NCBI RefSeq assembly: GCF_003149085.1
Contig: NZ_QGDT01000001.1
Location: forward strand, 970,733-1,034,732
Reading direction: 5' to 3'
Length of the DNA stretch: 64,000 bases
Source of the DNA: Dyadobacter jejuensis
GTDB lineage: Bacteria; Bacteroidota; Bacteroidia; Cytophagales; Spirosomataceae
The notes beneath the pieces are model-generated. The model worked only from the letters and a program-made list of their open reading frames with translations, was not told the origin of the DNA and made no database searches. Below, in pieces: positions 51,944 through 60,809 of this stretch (its first letter is position 1; every line of letters begins with the position of its first letter). A program made the translations under genes and the position numbers.

Positions 51944-53719
51944 TTACCAGCCAGGGTTTTGGCCTAGGACGGGGTTAAAGAGCCTATCAGCCTCTGGGAT
52001 AGGGTAGAGGTAGTGTTTTTCTTCCCATTTTCTGGGGACGGTATTCAGCCACGATATTTCACCGGAAGTATCTTCGGACAATCTTTGAGGGTTGGGACCA
52101 GAACTCGTAGTTTCTGCAACATTGACGTACGTAACACCGGGTAGCGGATTGGTGGGTGGCGTTTTAACGAAAGCAACGTCCATGATCCCATCTTCATTCA
52201 AGTCGAAGGGCTGGTTTAAGGCGGGGACATAAAAGCCGTTCCAAGGTTTTTCCATTAGCTCCCCTTTATGCCAGCGAACAATGTCATAGAAACGGAACCC
52301 TTCTAAGCATAGTTCTATGGCCCTTTCTCTCCGGATTTCTAGGAGGCTAGGGTTCGATATTTCTGGGAAGTAATTAGTCTGTAGATAGGTGTCGATTTTG
52401 GCAGGAAGGGTATTGAGTCCCCCCGTTATGCCAGCACGTTTTCTTAGTGCCCCCACAGTTTTTGTCCAGTCGTCGTTGGTGATAGTACCTAATTCGGCTT
52501 TTGCTTCGGCATAGTTGAGCAGAATTTCGGCATATCGCATGAGGACAATAGAGTTGATATTTCGGGTACCACCATCATAATACACATCATCGAGGCACCA
52601 TTTGATAGGCTGATATCCGGTATAGGTATAGGAGAACACGGGAGGGGCAGGCTCAGGATTTCCGCCATTAATACGTTGGTAATCGCCCATTCTGATGGTT
52701 TGTTGGAGACGTTTGTCCCTGTTTTTTACCTCTTGAGAGAAAGTCATTTTTTCATGACCAGGGGTTTCAGTAAAAGGCGTCCCATCGATGTTGAGATAGG
52801 TGTTGATATACGTCCTGGTAAAACTTAACCGGGCCCCATAAGTGGAGCTGGTCCACCACCAGTTGGCATCATTGTACACTGCCAGGGCAGGGTCACAAAT
52901 ATAGGATAACATCACTTCGCTACTTACTGGAGTGGTGCTCGTAAATAATTGACGGTAGGAGTTGTCACTACCTCCGGCCTCATTAAGGGAAAATCCCCCA
53001 TCTGAAATGACTTTGGAAGATGCCTCGATCGATTCCTGTAGCCATTGGTCTGCACTAGCCTGTAGGTTATAGCTAGTATGGTATTTCCTAAAGGTCCCTT
53101 CAAAAAGGCAAATCCTAGACTTTATACCATAGGCTACCGACTTTGTGATAAGGCTACGGCTGTTGTCGTTAGTACGGCTTAGATTTTCACAGGCAAAATT
53201 GATATCTGCCAGCACGGAGTCCATCACTATGGTTCGGGGGTCACGGCCGTGGTATAGGTCGGGGTCTTCTACGTCCATGGCTTTGTTGATCCAGGGGACA
53301 TCGCCAAATCTTTTTACTTTTTCGAAGTAAAATACGGCCCTAAAGAAACGCGCCAGGGCATTGTAGTTTTTACGTGTTTCGGCCGGTACAGATTCCATGT
53401 TGTTGTTCTCCAAGAAATAGTTAATATTTCTGAGTGGGCTCCAGTCCCAACCCGAGCTCTGGCGAGCCCCAAAGGCACCATCTCTTAAGAAGTCAGGAAC
53501 TTGGGAACGGGCCCCAAAATCGGTCATTTCGTCGGACCGGATGATGGAATTGCCACTGGGCAACAAATCGTAAAAGGAGTTAGCGTATAATTCAAGGCCT
53601 TTTTCACTACCAAAAACGGCGTTCTTGTCGGCTGTTGACTGGGGCACTTGATCCAAGTCCTGGCAGGAAAATGCCACCAAGGCAGTCAGTAATACCAATA
53701 CTATATTTTTAATTTGCAT
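51944..53719 (-). CDS. susD: SusD/RagB-family nutrient-binding outer-membrane lipoprotein
   Basis: The N-terminus MQIKNIVLVLLTALVAFSC ends in a lipobox Cys, so it is a surface lipoprotein. SusD features are QDLDQVP, an N-terminal TPR-like helical core (YNALARFFRAVFYFEKVKRFGDVPW), and the C-terminal SusD domain (RYAEILLNYAEAKAEL, RRERAIELCLEGFRFYDIVRW, and the end YLYPIPEADRLFNPVLGQNPG). At 591 residues it is full length. With SusC it captures a nutrient, usually an oligosaccharide, at the cell surface; no glycosidase is adjacent, so the ligand is unknown. A shortened copy of its final 20 codons recurs at 57877-57943. Confidence 0.93.
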   Translation of the reverse strand: MQIKNIVLVLLTALVAFSCQDLDQVPQSTADKNAVFGSEKGLELYANSFYDLLPSGNSIIRSDEMTDFGARSQVPDFLRDGAFGARQSSGWDWSPLRNINYFLENNNMESVPAETRKNYNALARFFRAVFYFEKVKRFGDVPWINKAMDVEDPDLYHGRDPRTIVMDSVLADINFACENLSRTNDNSRSLITKSVAYGIKSRICLFEGTFRKYHTSYNLQASADQWLQESIEASSKVISDGGFSLNEAGGSDNSYRQLFTSTTPVSSEVMLSYICDPALAVYNDANWWWTSSTYGARLSFTRTYINTYLNIDGTPFTETPGHEKMTFSQEVKNRDKRLQQTIRMGDYQRINGGNPEPAPPVFSYTYTGYQPIKWCLDDVYYDGGTRNINSIVLMRYAEILLNYAEAKAELGTITNDDWTKTVGALRKRAGITGGLNTLPAKIDTYLQTNYFPEISNPSLLEIRRERAIELCLEGFRFYDIVRWHKGELMEKPWNGFYVPALNQPFDLNEDGIMDVAFVKTPPTNPLPGVTYVNVAETTSSGPNPQRLSEDTSGEISWLNTVPRKWEEKHYLYPIPEADRLFNPVLGQNPGW

Positions 53720-53757
53720 CTTATTTAATCTTTATAAAGAATGGTGAAGATTCGTGC

Positions 53758-56700
53758 TTAGAAGGTAACAGAAAGTCCCATGGTAAAGCCTTTTAACATG
53801 GGATAGTTATTTCCATTTCCGCTGGTTCCTGAGGTGAGTACTCTATCGGAACCACCTGTGTTTTCGACATCTATATCCTTCGTGATTTTGTATAAAGGCG
53901 ACCAGGTGAATAGGTTATCTCCAGAAACATAAATACGAGCTGCATGCATTTTTAATTTGCTGGTAACGGCCATAGGGAGATTATAACCTACTTGAATATT
54001 CTTGAGCCTTACATAAGCGATGTTTTGCAAGTACTTGGTTTGTTCTTGGCGTAGTTCACCAGACCCATTCTGTGCCACATACCCCCGGTAGCGAGGCAGA
54101 TATGCATCTGGATTGTCTTCTGACCATATATTCCCTAGCTGCCATGCTGGGATTTTGTTGTACGGACGGTTGTATTGCCCCCAGAAACTAGCAGCTTCTC
54201 CTCCAGGGTACCGGTCCTGATGGCCCACACCTTGAAAGAAGGCGGAGATGAAGAAGTCGTGCCAGTCGGCAGCGAGGGTCGTACCGAAGGTATAACGAGG
54301 AAGGGCGTTTCCGATGATCTTTTTGTCGCCAGGGTTGTCGACGGTGTTGTCCCCATAGTCGATCACTCCGTCTCCATTCAAATCGCTGAATTTGATGTCC
54401 CCAGGCAGTAATACCCCCGTACTCGAGGCCTTTATTAAAACTTGTTTTGGCGAATTGGTGATATCGTCGTTGGAGGTGAAATACCCATTATTTACATATC
54501 CCCAGATTTCTCCTAATCGCTGTCCGGCATAGTAATCGGTCAATTTTCGGCTTTGATTGTTGAATTTGTCGATCTTGGCGGTGTAGTCCGAAAGGGTAAG
54601 GCGTATGGAATAATGCATTGGTTTGGCGCCTAAGCTAAACTGGTCGTTCCAAGTCAACACTCCTTCCCAGCCTGTGGTGGTAAGGTCGGCATAGTTGCCT
54701 TTGGGTACACTGGTGCCAAATACTGCGGGCAGGGTCATCCCCACAGTAAACATTCCGGTCGTCTTTCTTTGGTAGAAATCGGCATTGAAAGTTAATCGGT
54801 TTGAGAGCATCGATAGGTCTATACCGATATCGGCGGTGCTGGAGGTCTCCCAGGTCAGGCCGTTTGGCAATACTGCCGACTGTCCCGTCTTTTGTGGGCG
54901 AACGCCGTTGAGGATTCTGCCCGACTGGCCTATGCCAAATTGCTCCTGAAAGGCATAGGAATTGATGTTACCATTGCCCAAGGAACCATAAGATCCACGC
55001 AGTTTGAACTCGGAAATAAGGTTAGGAGATACCTTCCAAAAAGGTTCGTTGGATATTCTCCACCCTGCCGAGACAGAAGGAAAGAAGGCAAAACGCTGGT
55101 TGGAAGGGAATTTCGACGATCCGTCATATCGGCCGTTGAGCTCCAATAAGTACCGGTCTTTAAAGGAATAGTTAATCCGGTAAAAACCACCGGAAATCAC
55201 CCATTTCTCCCATCCGCCACCGGTAGTGATGGATTGTCCGAGGGCCAGGTTCAAGTCGGTGGCATCTTCATAAATCAGCCCGTTCCGGGTAACATCTACC
55301 CCTCGGTAGCTGGATTGTTCTCTATTGAATCCAGCCAAAACTTTAAAATAATGTTGACTTCCTACTGTGGGTTCGAATTCTGCATATAGGTTGGTGGCCG
55401 TATATTGGGTAGTTCGGTACTGGTTTTCGAGGGAATTGGTATTGGTACCCACATACTCTATTACCCCTGGCTTGCGGCTATAGGGCACAGGAACCTTGCG
55501 TGTATACTCATTATTGTCGGTACCCTGAAAGGTGAAGTTTCCCTTGAAGCGCAGTACATCGTTGAAGAACTTAGAATCGAAGCTAGTCGTATTTCTAAAT
55601 ACACGTTTGTCCATGTCTATGCCATTCTTGCCATACCAGAAATCACCCACCGTATAAGCAGCCGAGTAGGTAAGGGTACCGTCGGGGTTAAACATGGGTG
55701 CCATGGTATGCCCTTCATCGGCAATATTCCTCCATATAGAACCTCCTTCGCCGACGTTTAACGGGTTGTGGTATTTCATCGAAGAAAAGTCCGCGTTATT
55801 AGAGACAGTCAGCCATTTGTAGAGTTGCACAGACCCCTTGGCTCTTAGACTCATTAGGTTGTATTTGTCAGTATTGTATTTAAACAGTCCATCTTGTCCG
55901 AAATAGCGTCCAGTAATCAAAAAATCGGCCTTTTCGTTGCCCCCTGATACTGACAAATTATGTTCGGTCGAGCTGGTGTTTTTCTTGTATAGTTCCTGGT
56001 ACCAGTCCATATTGCCATAATATACGTATTCGCCGGTCACAGGATCTACATCTACTGTAGGGGCATTGGGATCGCTCTGGCGCTTAGCATATTCATCCAG
56101 ATAAGCCTGGGAGAACTTAACGGTTTTATTGACATTTTGAGGGGACTGGGAATAGTTGTTCCAAGCGCTCCAGCCTTCATTGAACATCTTGGCAAAGGTA
56201 TAGCCATCCGTAACAAATTGAGGTGTAGCAATAGGGTTCTTAATCGAGTGATTTAGCGAATAACTGACCGTTGTTTTGTCTTTTACCGGATTTTTGGTTG
56301 TAATTAATACCACCCCGAAGGCCCCTCTGGCACCATAAATGGCCGCCGATGCCGCATCTTTAAGGACCGACACGCTCTCAACGTCATTGGGATTGATCCT
56401 GCTGGGATCTCCTTCTACGCCGTCGATCAGTACGAGGGCATTGCCTCCCTGGCCAATAGAGGTGGCTCCACGGATATTGTAAGTAGGAGATTGTATGGGT
56501 TTACCATCGCCCATGATCAGGTTGAGGTTGGGGATGACCCCTTGTAGTCCCTGGGTAAGGTTGGGGAGGGAGCGGTTGGCTAAAACCTTGCTAGAGACCT
56601 GATCTACCGCTCCCGTTAGGTTGGCCTTCTTTTGAGAGCCATAACCTACTACAATCAGTTCGTCCAAGGCTTTAGCATCTTCCTTCAGGACTACATCTAA

Positions 56701-57078
56701 CGATTTGCGATTGTCAACCCTTATTTCTTGTGGTTCGAAACCTACATAACTAAATATAAGAATCACCTGTTCTCCTTCAACCTCTATTTCATATTCTCCA
56801 TTTCCGTTGGTGGTAGTACCCTGGGTGCTTCCTTTTACGATGATACTTACTCCGGGTAAGCCCATCGCATTTTGCGAATCAGTAACCTTCCCTTTTACCG
56901 TGATCGATGTTTGGGTTTGGAAAGGGGCCGCCAGCAGATGAGCTTTGGGCAACCATTTTAAGGTAGAAGCTTGAGTACTGCCTGCTATCGACAGTATAGC
57001 TGCGACGATCAGGAAAACACTTCTTCCCAGAAATGTTTTCCCCATGCCTACTGGCCATTTTGTAGTCCTTGTTAACAT
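53758..57078 (-). CDS. susC: SusC/RagA-family TonB-linked outer-membrane transporter
   Basis: Signal peptide region (KTFLGRSVFLIVAAILSIAG), then a carboxypeptidase-regulatory-like domain (ITVKGKVTDSQNAMGLPGVSI, VILIFSYVGFEPQEI), a TonB box region (LDELIVVGYGSQKKANLTGA), the plug (YNIRGATSIGQGGNALVLIDGVEG in parts) and a ~900-residue beta-barrel ending in MLKGFTMGLSVTF. At 1106 residues it is complete. It pairs with susD 38 bases downstream as one unit for TonB-powered uptake. A TACATTTG box lies 27 bases upstream of the start. No regulator (ECF sigma/anti-sigma) is adjacent. Confidence 0.95.
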   Translation of the reverse strand: MLTRTTKWPVGMGKTFLGRSVFLIVAAILSIAGSTQASTLKWLPKAHLLAAPFQTQTSITVKGKVTDSQNAMGLPGVSIIVKGSTQGTTTNGNGEYEIEVEGEQVILIFSYVGFEPQEIRVDNRKSLDVVLKEDAKALDELIVVGYGSQKKANLTGAVDQVSSKVLANRSLPNLTQGLQGVIPNLNLIMGDGKPIQSPTYNIRGATSIGQGGNALVLIDGVEGDPSRINPNDVESVSVLKDAASAAIYGARGAFGVVLITTKNPVKDKTTVSYSLNHSIKNPIATPQFVTDGYTFAKMFNEGWSAWNNYSQSPQNVNKTVKFSQAYLDEYAKRQSDPNAPTVDVDPVTGEYVYYGNMDWYQELYKKNTSSTEHNLSVSGGNEKADFLITGRYFGQDGLFKYNTDKYNLMSLRAKGSVQLYKWLTVSNNADFSSMKYHNPLNVGEGGSIWRNIADEGHTMAPMFNPDGTLTYSAAYTVGDFWYGKNGIDMDKRVFRNTTSFDSKFFNDVLRFKGNFTFQGTDNNEYTRKVPVPYSRKPGVIEYVGTNTNSLENQYRTTQYTATNLYAEFEPTVGSQHYFKVLAGFNREQSSYRGVDVTRNGLIYEDATDLNLALGQSITTGGGWEKWVISGGFYRINYSFKDRYLLELNGRYDGSSKFPSNQRFAFFPSVSAGWRISNEPFWKVSPNLISEFKLRGSYGSLGNGNINSYAFQEQFGIGQSGRILNGVRPQKTGQSAVLPNGLTWETSSTADIGIDLSMLSNRLTFNADFYQRKTTGMFTVGMTLPAVFGTSVPKGNYADLTTTGWEGVLTWNDQFSLGAKPMHYSIRLTLSDYTAKIDKFNNQSRKLTDYYAGQRLGEIWGYVNNGYFTSNDDITNSPKQVLIKASSTGVLLPGDIKFSDLNGDGVIDYGDNTVDNPGDKKIIGNALPRYTFGTTLAADWHDFFISAFFQGVGHQDRYPGGEAASFWGQYNRPYNKIPAWQLGNIWSEDNPDAYLPRYRGYVAQNGSGELRQEQTKYLQNIAYVRLKNIQVGYNLPMAVTSKLKMHAARIYVSGDNLFTWSPLYKITKDIDVENTGGSDRVLTSGTSGNGNNYPMLKGFTMGLSVTF

Positions 57079-57104
57079 AAATATTAGGTTAATAAATTTT
57101 CTTA

Positions 57105-57112
57105 CAAATGTA
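57105..57112 (-). promoter_or_regulatory. -7 promoter box for susCD (TACATTTG)
   Basis: CAAATGTA on the plus strand reads TACATTTG on the minus strand, an exact TAnnTTTG match 27 bases ahead of susC. No TTTG is seen at -33. Confidence 0.5.
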
Positions 57113-57876
57113 TTTTGGTAACCCCCGTATTAGTTATGGAAAAATATTATGATATTATGAACATGATATATCGCTGATTTAACGATTTAGCAACATGAGT
57201 TGTAGGGGCTATTTACTGTGGCGGTATAATTGCATTTTTATAAGAAATAGCACACCTGGCCTTAAAGGTTATTGAAGGCCATAAGCCTATATTGAATAGG
57301 TAGTAAAGCTTGGCTGAATTTTACGGTTCGGGGTAGATGACAAAACTATTTGAATGACCGTTAGCCTAAACATTCGCAGAAGATTACGGTTCGATTGGTG
57401 CCACTTAAGAAGATCAAAAAAACACCTGGTCGCTTATTCAGAACCTATGGACATGGCCCACTTAATATGATCCGATGGACTGGGAACGGGTCATCACCTT
57501 ACAATTTGTTCGCTTGTAACTATTCGTTTTAGTAGCTTTTAAATTTTGCAGCACAATCCGAACTGTTTTCGCTGGCCCGGTATCGCCTTTTTAGACCAAA
57601 GGCAACCAACGACTGGGGGAAGCCGGGGAAAAGCGCAACAAGGCAGCCACTTTGCGCCCACGTAGGGGCTTTTCCGAAAAATTCCACACAGCAATGGAGA
57701 ACTTCGACCCGGAAGGATTCTGTGCGCGTGAATAACAGGAACTTGGAGATAATATAGCCGAGTCTCTAGTTAGAGTACTGGCTCTGTTCAGGACAAAAAG
57801 GATTTTCCGTTGAAGAAGGACCTAAACAAATTCCGTAAAGTCAGATAAAAAGGGGCAATATGCTCCAGAATATCCC
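57113..57876. other. Non-coding region between susC and the YHYH operon
   Basis: About 760 bases with no supportable gene. The left part is AT-rich; the part from 57560 is more GC-rich and has broken open frames that read like decayed coding DNA, but I could not assign a family. A GGCCTTAAAGG...GAAGGCC hairpin lies near 57260. Confidence 0.45.
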
Positions 57877-57943
57877 CTAGCCAGGGTTTTGGCCTAAGAC
57901 GGGGTTAAAGAGCCTATCAGCCTCTGGGATAGGGTAGAGGTAG
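57877..57943 (-). pseudogene. Remnant of the 3' end of a susD copy
   Basis: Bases 57880-57943 match 51950-52013 (the susD 3' end) with a single difference over 64 bases. Read on the minus strand they encode YLYPIPEADRLFNPVLGQNP plus Gly, then TAG where the intact gene has Trp and TAA. The match stops abruptly at 57943, three bases before the stop of the YHYH gene. It is too short to be a gene and marks a recombination or deletion scar. Confidence 0.85.
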
Positions 57944-57946
57944 GGC

Positions 57947-59251
57947 TTAATTCCTGCTGTATGTCGCACTGGTCGAGGTTCCGTCTGGGTTAATAAATTC
58001 GTATTTATAATTTCCATCGCTATTCCAACCATAGTTTATAGTATAAATTGCCGATTCAACCTCATATTTTAAAATGTATTGGTTAGGTGCTGGATTCTTA
58101 AAATCAATGATTTCTGCACCACGTAGAGGTCGTAAATCGGGCCGAACTCCCTTTGTTTTCGCTTGAGGCATTATTTCATTTTCTGGAGCTTGGGTTCTCG
58201 GATTTATTTCGACTTTACCTTTCATAGATGCAATCAAATACGGGTATTCTCTAATGGCGTGATATTGATAGGTGCTATCGGTTGTAAAACGTCCAAGACT
58301 TTCGTCTAAGGGCTCGTTAGTTTCTCCGTAAACTGGAAAACCATCCAATGCATACGCTATTGGTTTGCCCTTGCCTACTCTAGACTGCAAATGGGAAGGT
58401 GGTAAATGATAATGATAGTCATCCGCTCGTCCACAATGTCCGCCCCATTTATCTAATTCTCCAATAGCATTTGCATCTTCGCCACGATTGTTCAATGGAT
58501 TAAAAATGGGTATTCCATTCGCTGCAATGGCTATGGCTCCTTTCATAAAGTTTTCTTTGGTGGAGAGCGGATTCTTAGCCAATTCAGGTTGTAAGGGAAT
58601 TGCCCAAGCATTACTGCCAGAATAATCGTGATTGATAGGGACCTGTTGTTGCCAATTGTTGATGCCTGTCATCATTTCATGATCAGGTATTCCATCCGAT
58701 TCTATATAGAAGTATTTGTCATCTGAGCGAGTAGACACTTTATCAAATACTCCAAAAATAGATTCTAGATAGGAGATATTATTTTTTGCCATTATTATTT
58801 CTACACCTGAAGCATTGGATTTACAGCCTATAACGACAAATGCTAGCCCGGTTAGGCTAGCAGCCCATAGTTTAGACTTGTTTTTTTGCTTTAACATGAA
58901 GAATGCTAATAGCAATATGGCGACACCAAGGTAAATTAAAACTTTCGAATAGTTAATCGAAAATACTCCATGCTCCGATGTAGTGGTGTTTTTGTCATTA
59001 ATCCAATTGGTCCTACTCAAAATATATGCTTGCTCCTTATTCGTGAATTCCGAAAAATTGAAGGCTATCACTTTATGTTTATCATTCATCAAATAAACTC
59101 TGTCGTCGAGTTTTTCAATAAATTCTGCCTTTAAGGTCATTTCGCCGTTTGAAAAATGCCAAACTTTAGTTGGTGAACCGTGCCCACCTTCATGAGCAGT
59201 GACTTGAAAGGATGCAAAAAGAATGATTATTAAAAACAATACCTTTTTCAT
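57947..59251 (-). CDS. YHYH-domain protein with internal membrane segment and lipobox-like motif
   Basis: Signal peptide MKKVLFLIIILFASFQVTAH, a small N-terminal domain (residues 20-100: VWHFSNGEMTLKAEFIEKL, DDRVYLMNDKHKVIAFN), then a transmembrane helix VLIYLGVAILLLAFFML (104-120) and a second hydrophobic stretch ending VVIGC (Cys143), which looks like a lipobox in the middle of the chain. The rest is a YHYH domain: GIPDHEMMTG, IAIAANGIPIFNPLNN, KWGGHCGRADDYHYHLPP (YHYH at 279-282), IAYALDGFPVYG and TYQYHAIREYPY. YHYH proteins are exported and of unknown function. The gene is AT-rich relative to the core genes and 4 bases downstream of the lipoprotein gene, so one operon. Confidence 0.85.
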   Translation of the reverse strand: MKKVLFLIIILFASFQVTAHEGGHGSPTKVWHFSNGEMTLKAEFIEKLDDRVYLMNDKHKVIAFNFSEFTNKEQAYILSRTNWINDKNTTTSEHGVFSINYSKVLIYLGVAILLLAFFMLKQKNKSKLWAASLTGLAFVVIGCKSNASGVEIIMAKNNISYLESIFGVFDKVSTRSDDKYFYIESDGIPDHEMMTGINNWQQQVPINHDYSGSNAWAIPLQPELAKNPLSTKENFMKGAIAIAANGIPIFNPLNNRGEDANAIGELDKWGGHCGRADDYHYHLPPSHLQSRVGKGKPIAYALDGFPVYGETNEPLDESLGRFTTDSTYQYHAIREYPYLIASMKGKVEINPRTQAPENEIMPQAKTKGVRPDLRPLRGAEIIDFKNPAPNQYILKYEVESAIYTINYGWNSDGNYKYEFINPDGTSTSATYSRN

Positions 59252-59255
59252 TGGT

Positions 59256-60314
59256 TTATTTGATGGTGTAACGTACTAAAACTTCGTTGTCCAATATCAC
59301 ATTGGTCGACCATATGAATTTTGCATCTTCACTGGTATCATCAAAAATCGAGGTAAAATTGGTGTATGCTGATTTATTATCTACTCCAATATCCTGGTTG
59401 GTATAGGTGGTTGCATTTGGCCAATTTGAATCATTGAAATTCGCTTTCATCCACTCTTTGGGTAGCTCCCAATGTAACGCATAGAAGGAGGTTCCATCTT
59501 GACTACCATTTGTGTCGCAATTTTCGGAATACCTGTAATTGCCTACCTCCGAAACACAATTTAGGTCTTTAATGGGTGCCGTATAAAAGGTCTGCGCTTT
59601 CCAGTTTTCATTAGTTGTGGCAATAATATGGTTATTTTTATCCTTGATAACAGCCACCATTCCACCATCGCCCGCATGAAAAGATTTGCCTCTATTTGCT
59701 TCGCAACCTATACCTAGGTGTTCTTCCCAGTCCACTAACTTCATTGCTATTGTAAACGGTTTGCTTACTCTAAACTTTATGATGCTAGAATTGAATTCGG
59801 TAAACGGAACTTTGTCCTTACCCACTGCTACACCATTAACGTACATTTCGAAATAATTGTCGGCAAATATATAGGCAGTGAATATCTCGCCTTCCTTGTC
59901 AATCTCTATAATTCTGGAATCATCAAAATTGGATAGAGCCTCTTGTGGTGTTGCATATTTTTTTCCTTCGCAAGAATTAAATAAGTCTGATGAAAAAGGG
60001 AAGCTGACATTTGTGAAATTGGTTTGAGCAGGTACCGTCCATTTTTTACCATCGGTAGAGGTGATCGCTCCAACATCCGTTTTTCGTCCTCGTTCACAAG
60101 AATAGATGTCTTCGTTTATGGTGCTGGCTATTCCTTGTGTAATACTTGCAGTTCCCGTGTAACTGGAAGTTTGAGTGATTTTTGCGCTACTATTAGATGA
60201 TTTTTTTGATGTATTATTGCCACATCCTACCATGAAAGTAAGCATTGCCGACAGAAGGAAATATTGGGTCATTCTTGTAGGTTTTATTTTTATTGAAAAG
60301 ATTTTTGGATACAT
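59256..60314 (-). CDS. Hypothetical lipoprotein with galactose-binding-like fold
   Basis: The N-terminus MTQYFLLSAMLTFMVGC carries a lipobox, and starting at the Met 60314 adds a basic segment KIFSIKIKPTR that supplies the positive charge a lipoprotein signal needs; a start at 60272 is the alternative. The mature 320 residues hold a Ser/Thr-rich linker (TSKKSSNSSAKITQ), then a beta-sandwich-like part with YIFADNYFEMYVNGVAVGKD, reminiscent of the N-terminal sandwich of glycoside hydrolase family 2 or galactose-binding domains, and about five scattered Cys. I cannot assign a function. It is co-transcribed with the YHYH gene 4 bases downstream. AT-rich. Confidence 0.75.
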   Translation of the reverse strand: MYPKIFSIKIKPTRMTQYFLLSAMLTFMVGCGNNTSKKSSNSSAKITQTSSYTGTASITQGIASTINEDIYSCERGRKTDVGAITSTDGKKWTVPAQTNFTNVSFPFSSDLFNSCEGKKYATPQEALSNFDDSRIIEIDKEGEIFTAYIFADNYFEMYVNGVAVGKDKVPFTEFNSSIIKFRVSKPFTIAMKLVDWEEHLGIGCEANRGKSFHAGDGGMVAVIKDKNNHIIATTNENWKAQTFYTAPIKDLNCVSEVGNYRYSENCDTNGSQDGTSFYALHWELPKEWMKANFNDSNWPNATTYTNQDIGVDNKSAYTNFTSIFDDTSEDAKFIWSTNVILDNEVLVRYTIK

Positions 60315-60809
60315 ATTTAAAGGGTTTTGATTCTTTTAATCAAAAAGGAGTTGTGTAAGGTTGCCAATAGTTGGCAAGCCTGGTAATGGACCTTGCGTTG
60401 TATTTAAGCCCGAAACTTACTTTTTAATTGTCTATATAGTCAAGTTATTAACTTGGCGGTAATGATTAATAGTACTGAAGTTTCGAAGTTAATTAACACC
60501 CTATTTTCCCTAAACCTAAGACGGAGGGGGCATTTTGTCTTATCTGTCAGTGGTGTCGGATATCGTTTTGAGGATATTAAAATACTACGAAGCCACTAAA
60601 TATAACTGTATTATTGAGGCTTTTTAAATTTAGGTTCCAAAAAGAGGCTTTCAGTTGAATGATAATCTTTGTGATGACCATAGCCTAATACTAAAACCAC
60701 CCTGTGAATTATAACCATAGGCACGATAAAGCTAGAGACTGTAAATAAACTCAGTTTAAAAGTTTTTTTAACTTTAAGTCAGAGTATCGGAAAGAAAGAA
60801 TAGGAAGAA
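60315..60809. other. Intergenic region upstream of the lipoprotein-YHYH operon, with two inverted repeats
   Basis: About 495 AT-rich bases between the operon and the transposase remnant. It holds the dyads TTTTGATT/AATCAAAA (60324-60345) and TTGCCAA-TAG-TTGGCAA (60361-60377). No ORF, exact promoter box or transposon end was recognised further right. Confidence 0.5.
60361..60377. promoter_or_regulatory. Perfect 7-3-7 inverted repeat, possible operator
   Basis: TTGCCAA-TAG-TTGGCAA is a perfect dyad 47 bases upstream of the lipoprotein gene start. Its size and place suit a dimeric repressor site; no regulator gene is adjacent. Confidence 0.4.

Noticed and set aside
57560..57860. Possible decayed coding sequence between susC and the YHYH operon
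   Set aside because: Broken frames could not be matched to any family; only the susD end fragment is convincing.
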